This document shows positions 1-8,719 of a stretch of DNA of 64,000 nt, one piece after another (position 1 is the stretch's first letter; each line of letters opens with the position of its first letter). Under the pieces are notes generated by a model, which was given only the letters and a program-made list of their open reading frames with translations, ran no database searches and was not told where the DNA came from. The position numbers and the translations under genes were made by a program. The DNA is taken from assembly GCF_016650635.1 (NCBI RefSeq), contig NZ_JAEKFI010000004.1, forward strand, positions 2,402,501 to 2,466,500, in the 5' to 3' direction. The stretch is from Pseudomonas sp. TH43. GTDB lineage: Bacteria; Pseudomonadota; Gammaproteobacteria; Pseudomonadales; Pseudomonadaceae.

Positions 1-1513
1 GCGGTACTTGTGGCTGAATGAAACTGATCAGCTCGACGTTCTGTTGCTCGGCCTTGGCCCGGTAGATGCTCAGGCAGTCGTCGATCAGGGCGTTGAGGTC
101 GAACTGCACGTCATCCAGTTCAATCTGCCCGGACTCGAGCTTGGATATGTCGAGGATCTCGTTGATCAGGGTCAGCAATTCGTTGCCGGCGCTGTGGATG
201 GTCTGCACGTAGTCGCGCTGTTTGACCGACAGCGGCGTACCCAGCAGCAGTTCAGTCATGCCCAGCACGCCGTTCATGGGGGTGCGGATTTCATGGCTGA
301 TCTTGGCGAGGAACTCAGCTTTGGCGTTGATCTCGGCATTGCTCGCAGCGAGGTCACGGCTGACGCTGAAACGGCTTTCGGTGATGCTGCGCTGGCGCTC
401 ACCCAAGGCAATGCTCATCAGCAGGCCACTGATGCAGATGAAGGCCATCAGCGCCATGATCAAGCCTTGCGGCGACACCAGTGTCAGCCCCAGCAGCGCC
501 GGAAGAATGATCAGCGTGCCAATGTTGAACACCACCATGGCCGCGACGAACAGACGCGCCGGGCGATAGCCTTTCTGCCAGTGATAGAACGCGACAAACA
601 ACATGCTCAGACCGGCGAGTGCCACCAGTGCGTAAGTGATGATGTTCAGCGGCAGGGTATTGACGAACAACAGCAACAGGCTGCACGTGACGATGAACAG
701 AATATCGCCCAGCAGCAGTTTGTTCAGCGGGTGCGGGCCAAGCGGGGCGAAGAAACGGTAGGCAAACATCAACCCGGCTGGGGCCGTCAGCAGCAGGGCC
801 AGGTAGGCGCCCGGCGTCTGTATTGCATGCCAGTTCGGCAGCCAGGGGCCGGCGAGGTTGAGCAGCAGCAACAGACTGAGGCCCAGCAGGCCTTCGCACA
901 CCGCCAGCCACAGGCTGCTGCGCGAGCGTGAATAGGCGTAGCGCACAAGGTTGTGCAACAGCAGCATGCCGAGGCAGCCGAAAAGCAGGCCGAAGACCAG
1001 CGTCTGGTTATGGTTCGCCGCACTCATCAGTGCCGATTGCAGGGTGACGTGCGGGCGCAACTGATGGTCGGAAACCATCCGCAGATAAACATCGAGGGGT
1101 TTGTCGCTTTGCGGCAGCGGCAACATGAAGTCGCTGCTCGGCAATGGCCGTTCTGCCTGGGGCTGGTCGGTGCCGGTGTTGCGCTGTTCGATCAGCTTGT
1201 CGCCGTCGAGCACGTATAGATTGAGCTGTGACAGGTCGGGGGCGAAGATGCGCAGCACTTGTTCGTGCTTGCCGGGTGCCAGTCTGAAACGCAGCCACAA
1301 GGCGCCATCGGGCTCGGCTGCGGTGAGGCGGTCAAGGTCGATGGGGCTGAATTGATTGATGTAGCGGGTGGAGCGGATGTCGCTCAGCTGCAGATTGCCC
1401 TGATCGTCAAGCAATACCGACCAGCCACTGCCTTGCGTGGCCTGGGCCGGGAGCATGCAGAGCAAGGTCAGCAACGTGACGGTGAAGCTTATGGCAATCC
1501 TGAGCCAGCGCAC
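1..1513 (-). CDS. retS: Hybrid sensor kinase RetS, 3' end missing (partial)
   Basis: The first 504 residues are visible and read through without a stop to the window edge. A GTG start at 1513 has an AGGG motif upstream and opens a signal-like segment (VRWLRIAISF...). A periplasmic 7TMR-DISMED2-type sensory domain follows, then a 7TM block ending around residue 370, then a histidine kinase dimerisation box SHEIRTPMNG with His about residue 407. The ATPase domain and the receiver domains expected for RetS lie outside the window. RetS is known to antagonise GacS and so to control the Gac/Rsm switch between motile or virulent and biofilm states. The identity rests on this domain order plus its place directly upstream of purD, as in P. 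aeruginosa. Another DISM-family hybrid kinase is possible but less likely. Confidence 0.85.
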   Translation of the reverse strand, partial: MRWLRIAISFTVTLLTLLCMLPAQATQGSGWSVLLDDQGNLQLSDIRSTRYINQFSPIDLDRLTAAEPDGALWLRFRLAPGKHEQVLRIFAPDLSQLNLYVLDGDKLIEQRNTGTDQPQAERPLPSSDFMLPLPQSDKPLDVYLRMVSDHQLRPHVTLQSALMSAANHNQTLVFGLLFGCLGMLLLHNLVRYAYSRSRSSLWLAVCEGLLGLSLLLLLNLAGPWLPNWHAIQTPGAYLALLLTAPAGLMFAYRFFAPLGPHPLNKLLLGDILFIVTCSLLLLFVNTLPLNIITYALVALAGLSMLFVAFYHWQKGYRPARLFVAAMVVFNIGTLIILPALLGLTLVSPQGLIMALMAFICISGLLMSIALGERQRSITESRFSVSRDLAASNAEINAKAEFLAKISHEIRTPMNGVLGMTELLLGTPLSVKQRDYVQTIHSAGNELLTLINEILDISKLESGQIELDDVQFDLNALIDDCLSIYRAKAEQQNVELISFIQPQVP

Positions 1514-1573
1514 GGCGAAATCCCTTCGTAGGTTGATGCCAGAATATAACGATGCGCGACGGCGGAACAGCCC

Positions 1574-1596
1574 GGCGAGGGACTGCATCCCTCGCC
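1574..1596. repeat. Hairpin between retS and purD
   Basis: Perfect inverted repeat GGCGAGGGA / TCCCTCGCC with a 5-nt loop just beyond the purD stop. There is no T run on either strand, so it may cap the purD transcript or be a half-REP rather than a classical terminator. Confidence 0.5.
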
Positions 1597-1612
1597 AAAC
1601 TTGATCAATAGC

Positions 1613-2908
1613 TTATTCCTGAGTTTCGCCAAGTTCACGGGCAATGGCGCGGTAGCCAATGTCCTTGCGGTAAAAACAGCCTTCCCAGTCGATGGCCGCT
1701 GCCAGCTTGTACGCTTGCTGCTGAGCTTCGCCCACGCTTGCGCCCATGGCAGTGGCGCAGAGTACGCGACCGCCGGCAGTGACGACCTGACCCTCTTTCA
1801 GCGCGGTGCCGGCGTGGAAGACTTTACCTTCCAGGGCTGCCGCTGCGTCCAGACCGTTGATCGCGTCGCCTTTGGCGTAGTCGCCAGGGTAACCGCCCGC
1901 AGCCAGCACGATGCCGACGCTCGGCCGTGGATCCCACTGCGCTTCGACCTTGTCCAGCGCCTGAGCCAGAGCGGCTTCAACCAACAGCACCAGGCTCGAT
2001 TGCAGGCGCAGCATCACCGGTTGGGTCTCCGGATCGCCGAAACGGCAGTTGAACTCGATGACTTTCGGGTTGCCGGCCTTGTCGATCATCAGACCGGCGT
2101 AGAGGAAACCGGTGTAGACATTGCCTTCTTCGGCCATGCCGCGCACGGTCGGCCAGATCACCAGATCCATCACACGTTGATGCACATCGGCAGTGACGAC
2201 CGGGGCAGGGGAGTAAGCACCCATGCCGCCAGTGTTCGGGCCGCTGTCGCCGTCGCCGACGCGTTTGTGGTCCTGGCTGGTGGCCATCGGCAGCACATTC
2301 TTGCCGTCGACCATGACGATGAACGAAGCTTCTTCACCGTCGAGGAATTCTTCGATGACCACGCGCGAACCGGCGTCACCGAAAGCGTTGCCGGCGAGCA
2401 TGTCGCGCACGGCGTCTTCGGCTTCAGCCAGGGTCATGGCGACGATTACGCCTTTACCGGCAGCCAGGCCATCGGCCTTGATCACGATCGGAGCGCCTTT
2501 TTCACGCAGATAAGCCAGGGCCGGCTCGATCTCGGTGAAGTTCTGGTAGTCGGCGGTCGGGATCTTGTGGCGGGCAAGGAAATCCTTGGTGAAGGCTTTC
2601 GAGCCTTCCAGCTGCGCGGCACCGGCGGTCGGACCGAAGCAGTCCAGGCCACGGGAACGGAACAGATCAACGACGCCAGCGACCAGCGGCACTTCCGGGC
2701 CGACGATGGTCAGGGAAACGTTTTTCTCGGCAAAATCGGCCAGTTGCTCAAGGGCCAGCACGTCGATGGCAACGTTCTCGCACTTGGCTTCAATTGCAGT
2801 ACCGGCATTGCCCGGTGCGACAAAAACCTTCTGCACACGCGGATCCTGAGCCACTTTCCAGGCCAGGGCGTGTTCACGGCCACCGCTGCCAATGATCAAA
2901 ACATTCAT
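1613..2908 (-). CDS. purD: Phosphoribosylamine-glycine ligase (GAR synthetase)
   Basis: ATP-grasp enzyme that joins glycine to phosphoribosylamine in de novo purine synthesis. The start is the ATG opening MNVLIIGSGGREHALAWK, the standard N-terminus of the family; upstream in-frame codons run into the REPIN and are not credible. It gives 431 residues, the usual length. Visible motifs include the N-terminal GSGGREHA loop, the ATP-grasp segment VIKADGLAAGKGV, the glycine-rich GPNTGGMGAYSPAP stretch and FNCRFGDPETQ. It lies downstream of purH on the same strand, separated by a REPIN, so the two may be co-transcribed or only partly so. Confidence 0.97.
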   Translation of the reverse strand: MNVLIIGSGGREHALAWKVAQDPRVQKVFVAPGNAGTAIEAKCENVAIDVLALEQLADFAEKNVSLTIVGPEVPLVAGVVDLFRSRGLDCFGPTAGAAQLEGSKAFTKDFLARHKIPTADYQNFTEIEPALAYLREKGAPIVIKADGLAAGKGVIVAMTLAEAEDAVRDMLAGNAFGDAGSRVVIEEFLDGEEASFIVMVDGKNVLPMATSQDHKRVGDGDSGPNTGGMGAYSPAPVVTADVHQRVMDLVIWPTVRGMAEEGNVYTGFLYAGLMIDKAGNPKVIEFNCRFGDPETQPVMLRLQSSLVLLVEAALAQALDKVEAQWDPRPSVGIVLAAGGYPGDYAKGDAINGLDAAAALEGKVFHAGTALKEGQVVTAGGRVLCATAMGASVGEAQQQAYKLAAAIDWEGCFYRKDIGYRAIARELGETQE

Positions 2909-2959
2909 TTCAAAACCTCGGATGACGCTAATTCTGTTGAGCGCCGCAGGGACGCTTTT

Positions 2960-3049
2960 CTGTAGGAGTGAGCCTGCTCGCGATTGCGGTGTGTCAGTCA
3001 CTGCAGCTTTGACTGACAATTGCTATCGCGAGCAGGCTCACTCCTACAG
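2960..3049. repeat. REPIN (paired REP hairpin)
   Basis: Two inverted copies of a CTGTAGGAGTGAGCCTGCTC-type sequence, 28 bp each with a couple of mismatches, flank a short spacer between purH and purD. This is the classic doublet architecture of fluorescent Pseudomonas REPINs, which are mobilised by RAYT transposases elsewhere in the genome. Confidence 0.85.
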
Positions 3050-3061
3050 TGGATCGTGTAC

Positions 3062-4669
3062 TTAGTGACGGAAGTGGCGCATGCCGGTGAAGACCATCGC
3101 AATCCCTGCCTCATCAGCAGCAGCAATCACTTCAGCATCACGCATCGAACCGCCCGGCTGGATCACTGCAGTGATACCGACCTTGGCCGCGTTGTCGAGG
3201 CCGTCGCGGAACGGGAAGAACGCGTCCGAGGCCATCACCGAACCGGCGACTTGCAGACCGGCGTGCTCAGCCTTGATCGCGGCAATACGTGCGGAGTTTA
3301 CGCGGCTCATCTGGCCGGCGCCGACACCGATGGTCTGACGGTTCTTGGCGTAGACGATGGCGTTGGACTTAACGTACTTGGCGACTTTCCAGGCGAAGAT
3401 CAGGTCGTTGATTTCCTGCTCGGTCGGGGCACGCTTGGTCACGACCTTCAGGTCTTCGCTGCCGATCATGCCGATGTCGCGGCTCTGCACCAGCAAGCCA
3501 CCGTTGACACGCTTGTAGTCCCACGCGGCAGCACGGTCAGCCGACCACTCGCCACAGGCCAGCAGGCGCACGTTGGCTTTGGCAGCAACGATGGCGCGGG
3601 CTTCTTCGCTGACGGACGGGGCAATGATCACTTCAACGAACTGACGCTCAACGATCGCCTTGGCGGTCTCGGCATCCAGTTCACGGTTGAAGGCGATGAT
3701 GCCGCCGAACGCCGATTCGGTGTCAGTGGCGTAGGCCAGTTCGTAGGCCTGACGGATGCCGCCTTCGGCGTCCGGGCTCACAGCCACGCCGCACGGGTTG
3801 GCGTGCTTGACGATCACGCAGGCTGGTTTGACGAAGCTCTTCACGCATTCCAGCGCGGCGTCAGTGTCGGCCACGTTGTTGTACGACAGCTCTTTGCCTT
3901 GCAACTGGGTGGCGGTGGCGATGCCGACTTCGGCGGGTTTGGCTTCAACGTAGAACGCCGCGCTCTGGTGCGGGTTCTCGCCGTAGCGCATTTCCTGCGC
4001 CTTGATGAACTGGCTGTTGAAGGTGCGCGGGAACTCGCTGCGACCTTCGGTGCTCAGGGTTTCGGCGGCCTGGTTCACGGTGCCCATGTAGTTGGCGATC
4101 ATGCCGTCGTAGGCAGCGGTGTGTTCGAAGGCCTTGAGCATCAGGTCGAAACGCTGAGCGTAGGTCAGGCCACCGGCCTTGAGGTTTTCCAGAACGTTGG
4201 CGTAATCGCTGGCATTCACCACGATGGCCACGTCTTTATGGTTCTTCGCTGCCGAACGGACCATGGTCGGGCCGCCGATGTCGATGTTCTCGATGGCGGT
4301 CGGCAGGTCGCAGCCTGGCTTGTTGATGGTGGCTTCGAACGGGTACAGGTTGACTGCAACCAGATCGATCGGCTTGATGCCGTGCTCGTTCATGATTGCG
4401 TCGTCGATACCGCGACGACCGAGGATGCCGCCGTGGATTTTCGGGTGCAGGGTTTTCACCCGACCGTCCATCATTTCGGCGAAACCGGTGTAATCCGCGA
4501 CTTCCACTGCGGCAACGCCGTTGTCGCGCAGCAGCTTGAACGTTCCGCCGGTGGAGAGGATCTCGACGCCCAGAGCTTCAAGCTCCTTGGCGAACTCGAG
4601 GATCCCGGTCTTGTCGGAAACGCTGATCAAGGCGCGGCGGATCGGCAGGCGGGTAGTCTGGTCGGTCAT
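3062..4669 (-). CDS. purH: Bifunctional AICAR transformylase / IMP cyclohydrolase
   Basis: Catalyses the last two steps of purine synthesis, formylating AICAR to FAICAR and closing the ring to IMP. The start chosen is MTDQTTRLPIRRALISVSDK, preceded by GGAAATTGAG, giving 535 residues. The longer frame adds only MLLMEIE and lacks support. The N-terminal third is the MGS-like cyclohydrolase domain (SVSDKTG, STGGTFKLL, VKTLHPKIHGG). The remainder is the transformylase domain with the catalytic KHANPCG segment and ...MRYGENPHQ. It ends in MRHFRH as in other pseudomonads. It lies immediately downstream of fis with a hairpin between. Confidence 0.97.
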   Translation of the reverse strand: MTDQTTRLPIRRALISVSDKTGILEFAKELEALGVEILSTGGTFKLLRDNGVAAVEVADYTGFAEMMDGRVKTLHPKIHGGILGRRGIDDAIMNEHGIKPIDLVAVNLYPFEATINKPGCDLPTAIENIDIGGPTMVRSAAKNHKDVAIVVNASDYANVLENLKAGGLTYAQRFDLMLKAFEHTAAYDGMIANYMGTVNQAAETLSTEGRSEFPRTFNSQFIKAQEMRYGENPHQSAAFYVEAKPAEVGIATATQLQGKELSYNNVADTDAALECVKSFVKPACVIVKHANPCGVAVSPDAEGGIRQAYELAYATDTESAFGGIIAFNRELDAETAKAIVERQFVEVIIAPSVSEEARAIVAAKANVRLLACGEWSADRAAAWDYKRVNGGLLVQSRDIGMIGSEDLKVVTKRAPTEQEINDLIFAWKVAKYVKSNAIVYAKNRQTIGVGAGQMSRVNSARIAAIKAEHAGLQVAGSVMASDAFFPFRDGLDNAAKVGITAVIQPGGSMRDAEVIAAADEAGIAMVFTGMRHFRH

Positions 4670-4701
4670 CTCAATTTCCATCAAAAGCAAAGGAAGTCAG
4701 C

Positions 4702-4734
4702 AAAAAAGGCGACCGGTTTTACGCGGGCGCCTTT
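4702..4734 (-). terminator. Terminator-like hairpin after fis
   Basis: On the minus strand AAAGGCG pairs with CGCCTTT across a 19-nt loop and is followed by a run of T (forward A run at 4702-4707). It sits between fis and purH, so it probably ends or attenuates the dusB-fis transcript. Confidence 0.6.
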
Positions 4735-4751
4735 CTGGTTTGATTGAATGC

Positions 4752-5072
4752 TTACAGCAGATCGTACTGCTTGAGTTTCTTGCGCAGCGTGCCGCGGTTG
4801 AGTCCCAGCAGCTCACTGGCCTTGGTCTGGTTGCCCTTGACGTAGTTCATCACGCTTTCGAGCAGGGGAGCCTCGACTTCGGAGAGCACCAGGTTGTACA
4901 CGTCCGTGACGGACGCGCCCTCAAGGTGGGCGAAATAATTGTGCAGCGCCTTCTCGACACTCCCGCGAAGGGTCTGGCCTTCTTCGCTCGGAGTATTGAG
5001 GTGCTGTTTCAAATTCACGTTGTCGCTCACGGGTGTTGTTCCACTCACTAAAGTCTCGGTCATCATCGTCAT
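4752..5072 (-). CDS. fis: Nucleoid-associated regulator Fis
   Basis: DNA-bending protein that organises the nucleoid and activates stable-RNA promoters in fast growth. The 106 residues match the Pseudomonas family length. The N-terminal beta-hairpin and dimer region (about residues 1-75) is followed by the C-terminal helix-turn-helix, whose last residues read NRGTLRKKLKQYDLL. The ATG overlaps the stop of dusB by 4 nt (ATGA), the conserved dusB-fis operon of gammaproteobacteria, which implies translational coupling. A TA-rich or attenuator leader was not identified. Confidence 0.97.
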   Translation of the reverse strand: MTMMTETLVSGTTPVSDNVNLKQHLNTPSEEGQTLRGSVEKALHNYFAHLEGASVTDVYNLVLSEVEAPLLESVMNYVKGNQTKASELLGLNRGTLRKKLKQYDLL

Positions 5073-6079
5073 GCGGCCACCCCTTCATCGTCCCCTGTCA
5101 GGCTCTTGTAATGCTCGGCGAAGAACTCCCGAACATTGGCGCATTGTGTTTCCGTACCATCCAAACGATTGAAACGGGCGCGAAACTCCCTGGCGCCCGG
5201 CAAGGTTGCGAGATACCAGCCCACATGCTTTCGAGCAATGCGCACGCCCATCACGTCCCCATAAAAAGCGTGAAGTGCGGCCAGATGCTCTAGCAGAATG
5301 CGTTCCACCTCGGTCAGCTCCGGTGCCGGCAATTTCTCGCCGGTACGCAGGAAGTGATCGATCTCGCGAAAAATCCATGGCCGCCCTTGAGCGGCTCGGC
5401 CTACCAACAGGCCATCGGCACCGGTCGCGTCGAGCACGTAGCGGGCCTTTTCCGGCGAATCGATATCGCCATTGGCAAACACCGGCATCGACACGGCCTG
5501 CTTGATCGCGGCAATCGTGTCGTACTCGGCTTCACCGGTGTACAGATCGGCGCGCGTGCGGCCATGCACGGCCAGCGCGGTGATCCCGGCCTGTTCGGCG
5601 ATCTTCGCCACGGTCAGGCCGTTCTTGTTGTCGCGATCCCAACCTGTGCGGATCTTCAGGGTAACCGGCACATCAACCGCAGCCACGACGGCCTGCAGGA
5701 TCTCGGTCACCAATGCTTCATCCTTCAACAACGCGGAGCCGGCAGCCTTGTTGCAGACCTTCTTCGCCGGGCAACCCATGTTGATATCAATAATCTGTGC
5801 GCCCAGTTCGACGTTGGCCCGGGCTGCATCCGCGAGCATCTGCGCGTCGCCACCGGCAATCTGTACCGAGCGTGGCTCGGGATCGCCTTCGTGGATCATG
5901 CGCATGCGCGACTTGCGGGTGTTCCACAGGCTCATGTCACTGGTGACCATTTCCGAGACTACAAGCCCTGCGCCCAGACGTTTGCACAGCTGACGAAAGG
6001 GCTGATCGGTGACGCCCGCCATCGGGGCGAGAATCAAGCCGTTCTGCAATGTATATGGGCCGATGCGTACCGCCGACAT
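5069..6079 (-). CDS. dusB: tRNA-dihydrouridine synthase B
   Basis: FMN-dependent reductase of uridines in the tRNA D-loop. The 336-residue product has the TIM-barrel signature of the family: LAPMAGVTDQPFRQ near the N-terminus, the catalytic cysteine C103 in INMGCPAKK, LKIRTGWD, the HGRTRADLYTGEAEYD motif and FANGDI. It is the first gene of the dusB-fis operon and overlaps fis by 4 nt. The position upstream of fis, together with sequence, supports DusB rather than DusA or DusC. Confidence 0.95.
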   Translation of the reverse strand: MSAVRIGPYTLQNGLILAPMAGVTDQPFRQLCKRLGAGLVVSEMVTSDMSLWNTRKSRMRMIHEGDPEPRSVQIAGGDAQMLADAARANVELGAQIIDINMGCPAKKVCNKAAGSALLKDEALVTEILQAVVAAVDVPVTLKIRTGWDRDNKNGLTVAKIAEQAGITALAVHGRTRADLYTGEAEYDTIAAIKQAVSMPVFANGDIDSPEKARYVLDATGADGLLVGRAAQGRPWIFREIDHFLRTGEKLPAPELTEVERILLEHLAALHAFYGDVMGVRIARKHVGWYLATLPGAREFRARFNRLDGTETQCANVREFFAEHYKSLTGDDEGVAA

Positions 6080-6130
6080 AGGACTTCCCTGAAGTGGGGC
6101 CGGATCATGAGAGTTCGAAAAAGGGTTGGC

Positions 6131-6158
6131 ATGATACCCGCTCTCGATGACTGGATAA
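6131..6158 (-). promoter_or_regulatory. Possible sigma-70 promoter of dusB-fis
   Basis: On the minus strand TTATCC and TATCAT are separated by 16 bp, about 50 bp upstream of the dusB ATG. The match is only moderate and was picked by eye in the 185-bp gap. Confidence 0.3.
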
Positions 6159-6264
6159 AGGCTGAATTGAACAAAATCTGAACAGTTATTCTGTTATCGC
6201 CAGCGGTTTGGTTGTGCCGGGCGAAGTCAGAAAATTGCCGTCAATCGAAAAGCGCTGAGGCGAT

Positions 6265-7542
6265 TCACTCGGGCGAGTGAAAACTGAGGCTGTAATTCAC
6301 CGCTTTCGGGCCTGGATCGAGAATATCCAGCGCGATGTGAATCGGTGTTTGCGGCGGCATCTCCGCCAGACCTTCGAGATCACCACTGAGGTATTCACCG
6401 GGTTTGAAGCGACGACTGGCGATCAAGTGGCCGTTGAGGTCGGCGAAGCGCAGCTCCAGCAGTGGAAAAGGTTGGGAGAACGTTGCGCGGTTATAGATGA
6501 TCGCATCGACCACCAGCGCACCGCTGAACTCCGGATGACTGCGCACCACCAGATTGCTGCTCTTGATTCTGGCGATGTCGACCTTGGACGGCACCGTGCA
6601 ACCGATCTGCGGGCAGACTTGCTGGAACCATGGGCGGTACTGATCCTGCCGCGCCAATTCATCGAAATGATAGGCGATGTACTGAGCGGCCAGGCCGCCC
6701 GCGGCAATCAGTACCAATAACAGCCAGAGCAGGCGGCGGCCCCACGGCGAACGGCGTTTTTGCCAGTCCAGTTGCAGCGGGTCGTCGGTCAGGTCTTGCA
6801 GGACTTCGGCGCGTACGCCAGGTTCTGCGCGCTCGCGTTTTTTGCGCGAGGGTTCGATCAATGGCAGATCGTCCTCGTCGACGTCGTCGCTGGCAGAAAA
6901 GCGTTCGCGGCGAGCATTCGGATCGATCGGGTCATGCAGACGCAATTGCGGGATGGCGGGCTCGTCATCGAGGTCAACCGGTTCCAGCGACAGCGAGGGT
7001 TCGGTGCGGGCGGTTGTTACCGGCTCGGGCTCGACGATCTGCTCTTCGGTTTCTTCTTCTGGCTCGGCCAGGTGCTCATCGTCGCGTGCGCTGAACAGGC
7101 TGTCGCGCCACTCCGTTTCATCGGCTTCGGGGCTGTCGCGCCGGGCGCTGAGGGATTCTTCGCGCGGGCGACCGAATTCTGTGGTCGGCTGGATTTCCCG
7201 TTGCTCGAGCCGGGCGAGTTCTTCGTCCAGGTCGAGGCTGTCGAGATCCAGCTCCGAGGCGCTCCACTGCTTTTGGCTGATGGCGCGCGGCGCGGGCGGC
7301 TCGACGACAGTGGGCGATTCCACCACAGGCGGCGGTGCGGCCGGCGTTGGCTCGACAATGGCAGGTGCAACCGGCGTCACCGCATCCTTGCCGGCGTGTT
7401 GTTCAAGCAGCTGTTTGGCGGCGTTGAACACTTGCAGGCAGGAGCCGCAACGAACCACCCCGCGGGCCACGCTCAATTGAGCATGGCTGACACGGAAACT
7501 GGTTTGGCAATGCGGGCACTGGGTGACGAAACTGTCGGTCAT
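6265..7542 (-). CDS. Zinc-ribbon (MJ0042) and DUF3426 membrane protein
   Basis: The 425-residue protein of unknown function opens with an MJ0042-type zinc ribbon carrying C9-x2-C12 and C32-x2-C35. A long acidic, proline- and glutamate-rich linker (about residues 50-255) precedes one transmembrane helix at about 270-290. A C-terminal DUF3426 domain follows, expected to lie outside the cytoplasm and rich in beta strands. P. aeruginosa has the equivalent gene (PA4851) in the same position between dusB and prmA. It is related in layout to the FimV-like and FHA-type single-pass proteins only in general terms. No function should be assigned. Confidence 0.85.
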   Translation of the reverse strand: MTDSFVTQCPHCQTSFRVSHAQLSVARGVVRCGSCLQVFNAAKQLLEQHAGKDAVTPVAPAIVEPTPAAPPPVVESPTVVEPPAPRAISQKQWSASELDLDSLDLDEELARLEQREIQPTTEFGRPREESLSARRDSPEADETEWRDSLFSARDDEHLAEPEEETEEQIVEPEPVTTARTEPSLSLEPVDLDDEPAIPQLRLHDPIDPNARRERFSASDDVDEDDLPLIEPSRKKRERAEPGVRAEVLQDLTDDPLQLDWQKRRSPWGRRLLWLLLVLIAAGGLAAQYIAYHFDELARQDQYRPWFQQVCPQIGCTVPSKVDIARIKSSNLVVRSHPEFSGALVVDAIIYNRATFSQPFPLLELRFADLNGHLIASRRFKPGEYLSGDLEGLAEMPPQTPIHIALDILDPGPKAVNYSLSFHSPE

Positions 7543-7572
7543 GCGGCGATCCGGATTATGCAGGCGGCCATT

Positions 7573-8451
7573 CTAGCGCCGACGGCCGGTGATGCGCACC
7601 CAGCCATCGCGATTGGCGATCGGGTCGAGATCGAAGTCCTGGGCATAAGCGGCTGCGACGTCTTCGCCTTGTTCGGCGAGGATGCCCGACAGGGCCAGGC
7701 GTCCACCGGACTTGACCAGACGGGTCAATTGCGGTGCCAGCGAAACCAGCGGGCCAGCCAGAATGTTGGCAACCAGCACGTCGGCCTGGACCTGCGGCAG
7801 ATCTTCCGGCAGGTACAGCGGGAACAGCTCATCGGCGATGTTGTTGCGCCCGGCGTTGTCGCGCGAGGCTTCCAGCGCCTGCACGTCGATGTCGGTGCCG
7901 ACGGCTTCTTTGGCGCCGAGCAGCAGGGCGGCAATGGCCAGAATCCCCGAGCCGCAACCGAAGTCGAGCACGTTGCAGTCTTTCAGGTCCTGACCGTCGA
8001 GCCATTCCAGGCACAGCGCGGTGGTCGGGTGAGTGCCGGTGCCGAACGCCAGGCCCGGATCCAGCAGCAAATTGACTGCGTCAGGTTCCGGCGCAGCGTG
8101 CCAGCTCGGCACGATCCACAGGCGCTGGCCGAAACGCATCGGCTGGAAACCATCCATCCAGCTGCGCTCCCAGTCCTGATCCTCGATGACTTCGCTGTGA
8201 TGCTCGGGCAGTGGACTGCCGGTCAGCAGTTCCAGATGGGCCAGTACCGGGGCGGGCTCGGTGCCGCCCTCGAACAGGGCCAACAGATGCGTGTGCGTCC
8301 ACAGCGGGGTGGTGTTGAGTTCCGGCTCGAAGATCGGCTGATCTTCGGCGTCCATGAAGGTTACCGAAACGGCGCCCACTTCAAGGAAAGCGTCTTCGTA
8401 GGTTTCGGCTTGTTCCGGGCTGATGGCGAGACGTACTTGCAGCCAAGGCAT
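7573..8451 (-). CDS. prmA: Ribosomal protein L11 methyltransferase
   Basis: SAM-dependent enzyme that trimethylates ribosomal protein L11. The start is the ATG of MPWLQVRLAISPEQAETYED (292 residues, same as P. aeruginosa); three extra in-frame residues upstream are ignored. An N-terminal substrate-binding region is followed by a class I methyltransferase fold with the glycine-rich motif VLDFGCGSGILAIAA, an acidic TDID for the ribose, and the NILAGPL motif typical of PrmA. It lies between DUF3426 and accC on the same strand. Confidence 0.95.
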   Translation of the reverse strand: MPWLQVRLAISPEQAETYEDAFLEVGAVSVTFMDAEDQPIFEPELNTTPLWTHTHLLALFEGGTEPAPVLAHLELLTGSPLPEHHSEVIEDQDWERSWMDGFQPMRFGQRLWIVPSWHAAPEPDAVNLLLDPGLAFGTGTHPTTALCLEWLDGQDLKDCNVLDFGCGSGILAIAALLLGAKEAVGTDIDVQALEASRDNAGRNNIADELFPLYLPEDLPQVQADVLVANILAGPLVSLAPQLTRLVKSGGRLALSGILAEQGEDVAAAYAQDFDLDPIANRDGWVRITGRRR

Positions 8452-8560
8452 GGCGGGCACCTTTGAAAAAATATTGATTGCAGCCTAGCGGCCTGCGAGA
8501 AGCGCGCAAGTTTACGCGAGCGCAGGCGGTTTGTGGGAGAGACTTGAAACGCCATTCCCT

Positions 8561-8651
8561 TGTAGGGGTGAGCCTGATCGCGATGGCGATGGTGATGTCG
8601 ATACATGTATTGGATGTGCCGGCCTCATCGCGAGCAGACTCACTCCTACAG
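8561..8651. repeat. Degenerate REPIN
   Basis: Inverted GTAGGGGTGAGCCTGATCGCGAT and ATCGCGAGCAGACTCACTCCTAC arms with several mismatches and a long spacer, between accC and prmA. Confidence 0.7.
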
Positions 8652-8676
8652 GGATTTATGCAATCTGCAGAAACAA

Positions 8677-8700
8677 CAAAGCCGCCCGAAGGCGGCTTTG
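8677..8700 (-). terminator. accBC terminator
   Basis: Perfect 10-bp stem CAAAGCCGCC / GGCGGCTTTG closing a tetraloop (TTCG on the minus strand), followed on the minus strand by a T-rich stretch. It lies 20 bp beyond the accC stop. Confidence 0.8.
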
Positions 8701-8719
8701 TCAGGTGCAAGCTGGAAGC

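Noticed and set aside
1..1513. Reading the first 1.5 kb as a plus-strand glutamine-rich protein (8-931)
   Set aside because: The minus strand encodes a continuous DISM sensor plus histidine kinase sequence with SHEIRTP; the plus frame is its antisense shadow.
3020..4747. A 575-codon plus-strand open frame opposite purH, with similar long antisense frames opposite purD, speA, accC and the lipoprotein gene
   Set aside because: These follow from the codon bias of GC-rich genes; they show no start signals or family resemblance and lie wholly antisense to certain genes.
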